The position numbers and the translations under genes are program-made. From assembly GCA_038253825.1 (NCBI GenBank), contig JBBSGT010000054.1, positions 1-7,597 of the forward strand: a stretch of 7,597 bases of DNA. The letters are read 5' to 3'. The notes beneath the pieces are model-generated. The model saw only the letters and a list, made by a program, of their open reading frames with translations, had not been told where the DNA came from and did no database searches. Origin of the DNA: JACDET01 sp038253825 (GTDB lineage Bacteria > Patescibacteriota > Microgenomatia > Levybacterales > UBA12049). Below, piece after piece: positions 6,637-7,597 of this stretch (the stretch's first letter is position 1; every line of letters begins with the position of its first letter).

Positions 6637-7400
6637 AACTAAAAAACAAAATTATAGTTATTACTGGAGCTGGTCATGGTATAGGTCGTGCGATCGTTGA
6701 AGGATTATCCGAACATAAAGCTTCTATTGCATTTACTTACCGACACGATAAAGAAGGTGCAGCTGAAATTATAAAAATTTTAGAAAAGAAACAAGTGAAA
6801 GTAAAAGCATATCAAATAGATGAGCTTTCTGATGAACTCGCATGCAAAAAAGTTTTTGAAAAAATTATAGAGGATTTTGGACATATTGATGCCGTCATAG
6901 CAAACGCAAGTGGCGCGGGAGTAGCAGGAACATCAGATAACCTGTATGATTTAGATTTAAAAGCCTGGAATAAATCACTTAATGACAACCTCTTAGTAGC
7001 TATCACAACCGCCAAATTTGCAATCCAAGAACTAAATAAAAATCCAAGTGGGGGCAAACTCCTTTTCATCGGATCAGTACTGGGTCTAGAATATATGGGA
7101 AATCCAAAAATATCTGCCTACAATGCTAGTAAAGCTGCTGTTCATAACTTCGCCAAAACGATAGCGAAGCCGCTCGCACCCAAAATACTTGTCAACGTTG
7201 TAGCTCCCGGCCGTTGCTGGTCAAAAGCCTATGATAATGCACCAGAAGAATTCGTCACAGAAAAATTCATTGTTAATCGCCACAACCGTCCAATTGAGTG
7301 GCCTGAAATTGCACTTGCTGTCCGGATGGTTCTGGAAAATGATTCAATAATAGGCCAAGTCATAACTGTCGACGCAGGATTTAGCCTTAAAGACGCATAA
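6633..7400 (+). CDS. Short-chain dehydrogenase/reductase (SDR family)
   Basis: This is a 255-residue classical SDR, the usual length (about 250). The Rossmann nucleotide motif is TGAGHGIG (residues 11-18). The NNAG-equivalent is ANASG (90-94), with Ser for Gly. The catalytic tetrad is N119 (in SLNDNLLVAI), S148 (FIGSVLG), Y163 and K167 (SAYNASKAAV). A P-G pair follows (VAPGR, P192-G193), and the C-terminal segment GQVITVDAGF closes the fold. There is an Arg-His-Asp (R37-H38-D39) after the second strand, where cofactor preference is set; R37 hints at NADPH. The substrate is unknown; related proteins reduce ketones, 3-oxoacyl groups or sugars. The start overlaps the upstream stop by 4 nt, so it is likely co-translated with the flavin protein. 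No strong terminator follows. Confidence 0.93.
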   Translation: MKLKNKIIVITGAGHGIGRAIVEGLSEHKASIAFTYRHDKEGAAEIIKILEKKQVKVKAYQIDELSDELACKKVFEKIIEDFGHIDAVIANASGAGVAGTSDNLYDLDLKAWNKSLNDNLLVAITTAKFAIQELNKNPSGGKLLFIGSVLGLEYMGNPKISAYNASKAAVHNFAKTIAKPLAPKILVNVVAPGRCWSKAYDNAPEEFVTEKFIVNRHNRPIEWPEIALAVRMVLENDSIIGQVITVDAGFSLKDA

Positions 7401-7483
7401 TAATCATTTTCTTTAAATTTTGCTCCAGTTACTTAGTTGATTTTTTGTTTATTTTTTAGTATCCAGCCAATATGGCATGCATT

Positions 7484-7512
7484 TTGACAAGAGAATCAAA
7501 AAGGAGTAACGT
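7484..7512 (+). promoter_or_regulatory. Possible promoter for the right-edge gene
   Basis: TTGACA (7484-7489) is followed by a 17-bp spacer and TAACGT (7507-7512). The ATG at 7525 is 12 nt further, giving a predicted 5' leader of only about 5 nt. The -10 is a weak match. An AAGGAG at 7501-7506 lies inside this promoter, 18 nt from the ATG, too far for a normal ribosome site. Confidence 0.4.
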
Positions 7513-7524
7513 AATATATCCAAT

Positions 7525-7597
7525 ATGAAACTGCCCGAGATCGACATTACCACTATCAGTGATCCACAGGTAAGAAATGCTATTGAAAAGATAATGC
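7525..7597 (+). CDS. Start of a gene cut by the window edge, possibly IS66-like transposase
   Basis: The open frame gives MKLPEIDITTISDPQVRNAI and then EKIM before the sequence ends. From memory, the pattern 'IDI..I.DP.VR.AI.K.' resembles the extreme N-terminus of a group of IS66-like transposases, which continues into a coiled coil of 'NLIEELSAENRALREE' type. Only 24 residues are available, so this is a tentative assignment. It would be at least the second mobile-element trace in the window. Confidence 0.45.
   Translation, partial: MKLPEIDITTISDPQVRNAIEKIM

Noticed and set aside
7426..7446. Weak hairpin plus T6 after the SDR gene
   Set aside because: The stem is about 5 bp with two G-U pairs, too weak to call a terminator.
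7472..7528. 18-codon frame whose TGA overlaps the ATG at 7525 (ATGA)
   Set aside because: The TTGACA and TAACGT promoter candidate lies inside it and it has no ribosome site; likely chance.

Overview
The window looks like a piece of a Candidate Phyla Radiation (Patescibacteria) genome. This is an inference from four things: (i) a 16S rRNA gene with CPR-like departures from the universal primer sites (the 515, 806 and 1492 regions) plus an inserted sequence; (ii) low GC, short genes and tight packing; (iii) family 4 uracil-DNA glycosylase and SpoU methyltransferase genes of a small-genome type; (iv) TGA used as a stop codon, which argues against the recoded Gracilibacteria/Absconditabacteria. 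I cannot name the phylum from the sequence alone.

Layout. Positions 3-140 hold the 3' end of an IS30-family transposase and its probable terminal repeat. Next is a 498-residue orphan protein (187-1683, +) whose C-terminal part carries a His-Gly and Asp-x-Cys pair typical of caspase-like (clan CD) peptidases. The 16S rRNA gene occupies 1998-3581 on the minus strand. An 88-nt palindromic repeat element sits in the apical loop of helix 26 (2691-2778). The gene has a consensus promoter (3841-3868), a terminator-like hairpin and a boxA in its leader. A 21-bp leader/trailer processing stem (3665-3685 with 1707-1727) encloses the whole gene. No tRNA, 23S or 5S follows it inside the window, and the next gene converges on it, so this 16S is probably unlinked from 23S.

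Divergent from the rRNA promoter is a small putative membrane protein (3934-4293, +). It converges on a four-gene minus-strand operon running from 6058 to 4299: VapB-like RHH antitoxin, VapC-like PIN toxin, SpoU/TrmH-type RNA methyltransferase and family 4 uracil-DNA glycosylase. The first three overlap and the last is 9 nt away. Divergent from that operon is a translationally coupled pair (+): a PNPOx-like flavin split-barrel protein (6175-6636) and a short-chain dehydrogenase (6633-7400). The right edge cuts a gene beginning at 7525 whose first residues resemble an IS66-like transposase N-terminus.

The most notable signals are three. First, a dispersed-repeat-type element sits inside a mature-rRNA helix. 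Second, a very clear 16S processing stem has an unusually long trailer and an attenuator-like leader hairpin. Third, three separate promoters each have a -35 box, 17-bp spacer, -10 box and exactly 6 nt before the ATG, which predicts leaderless mRNAs.
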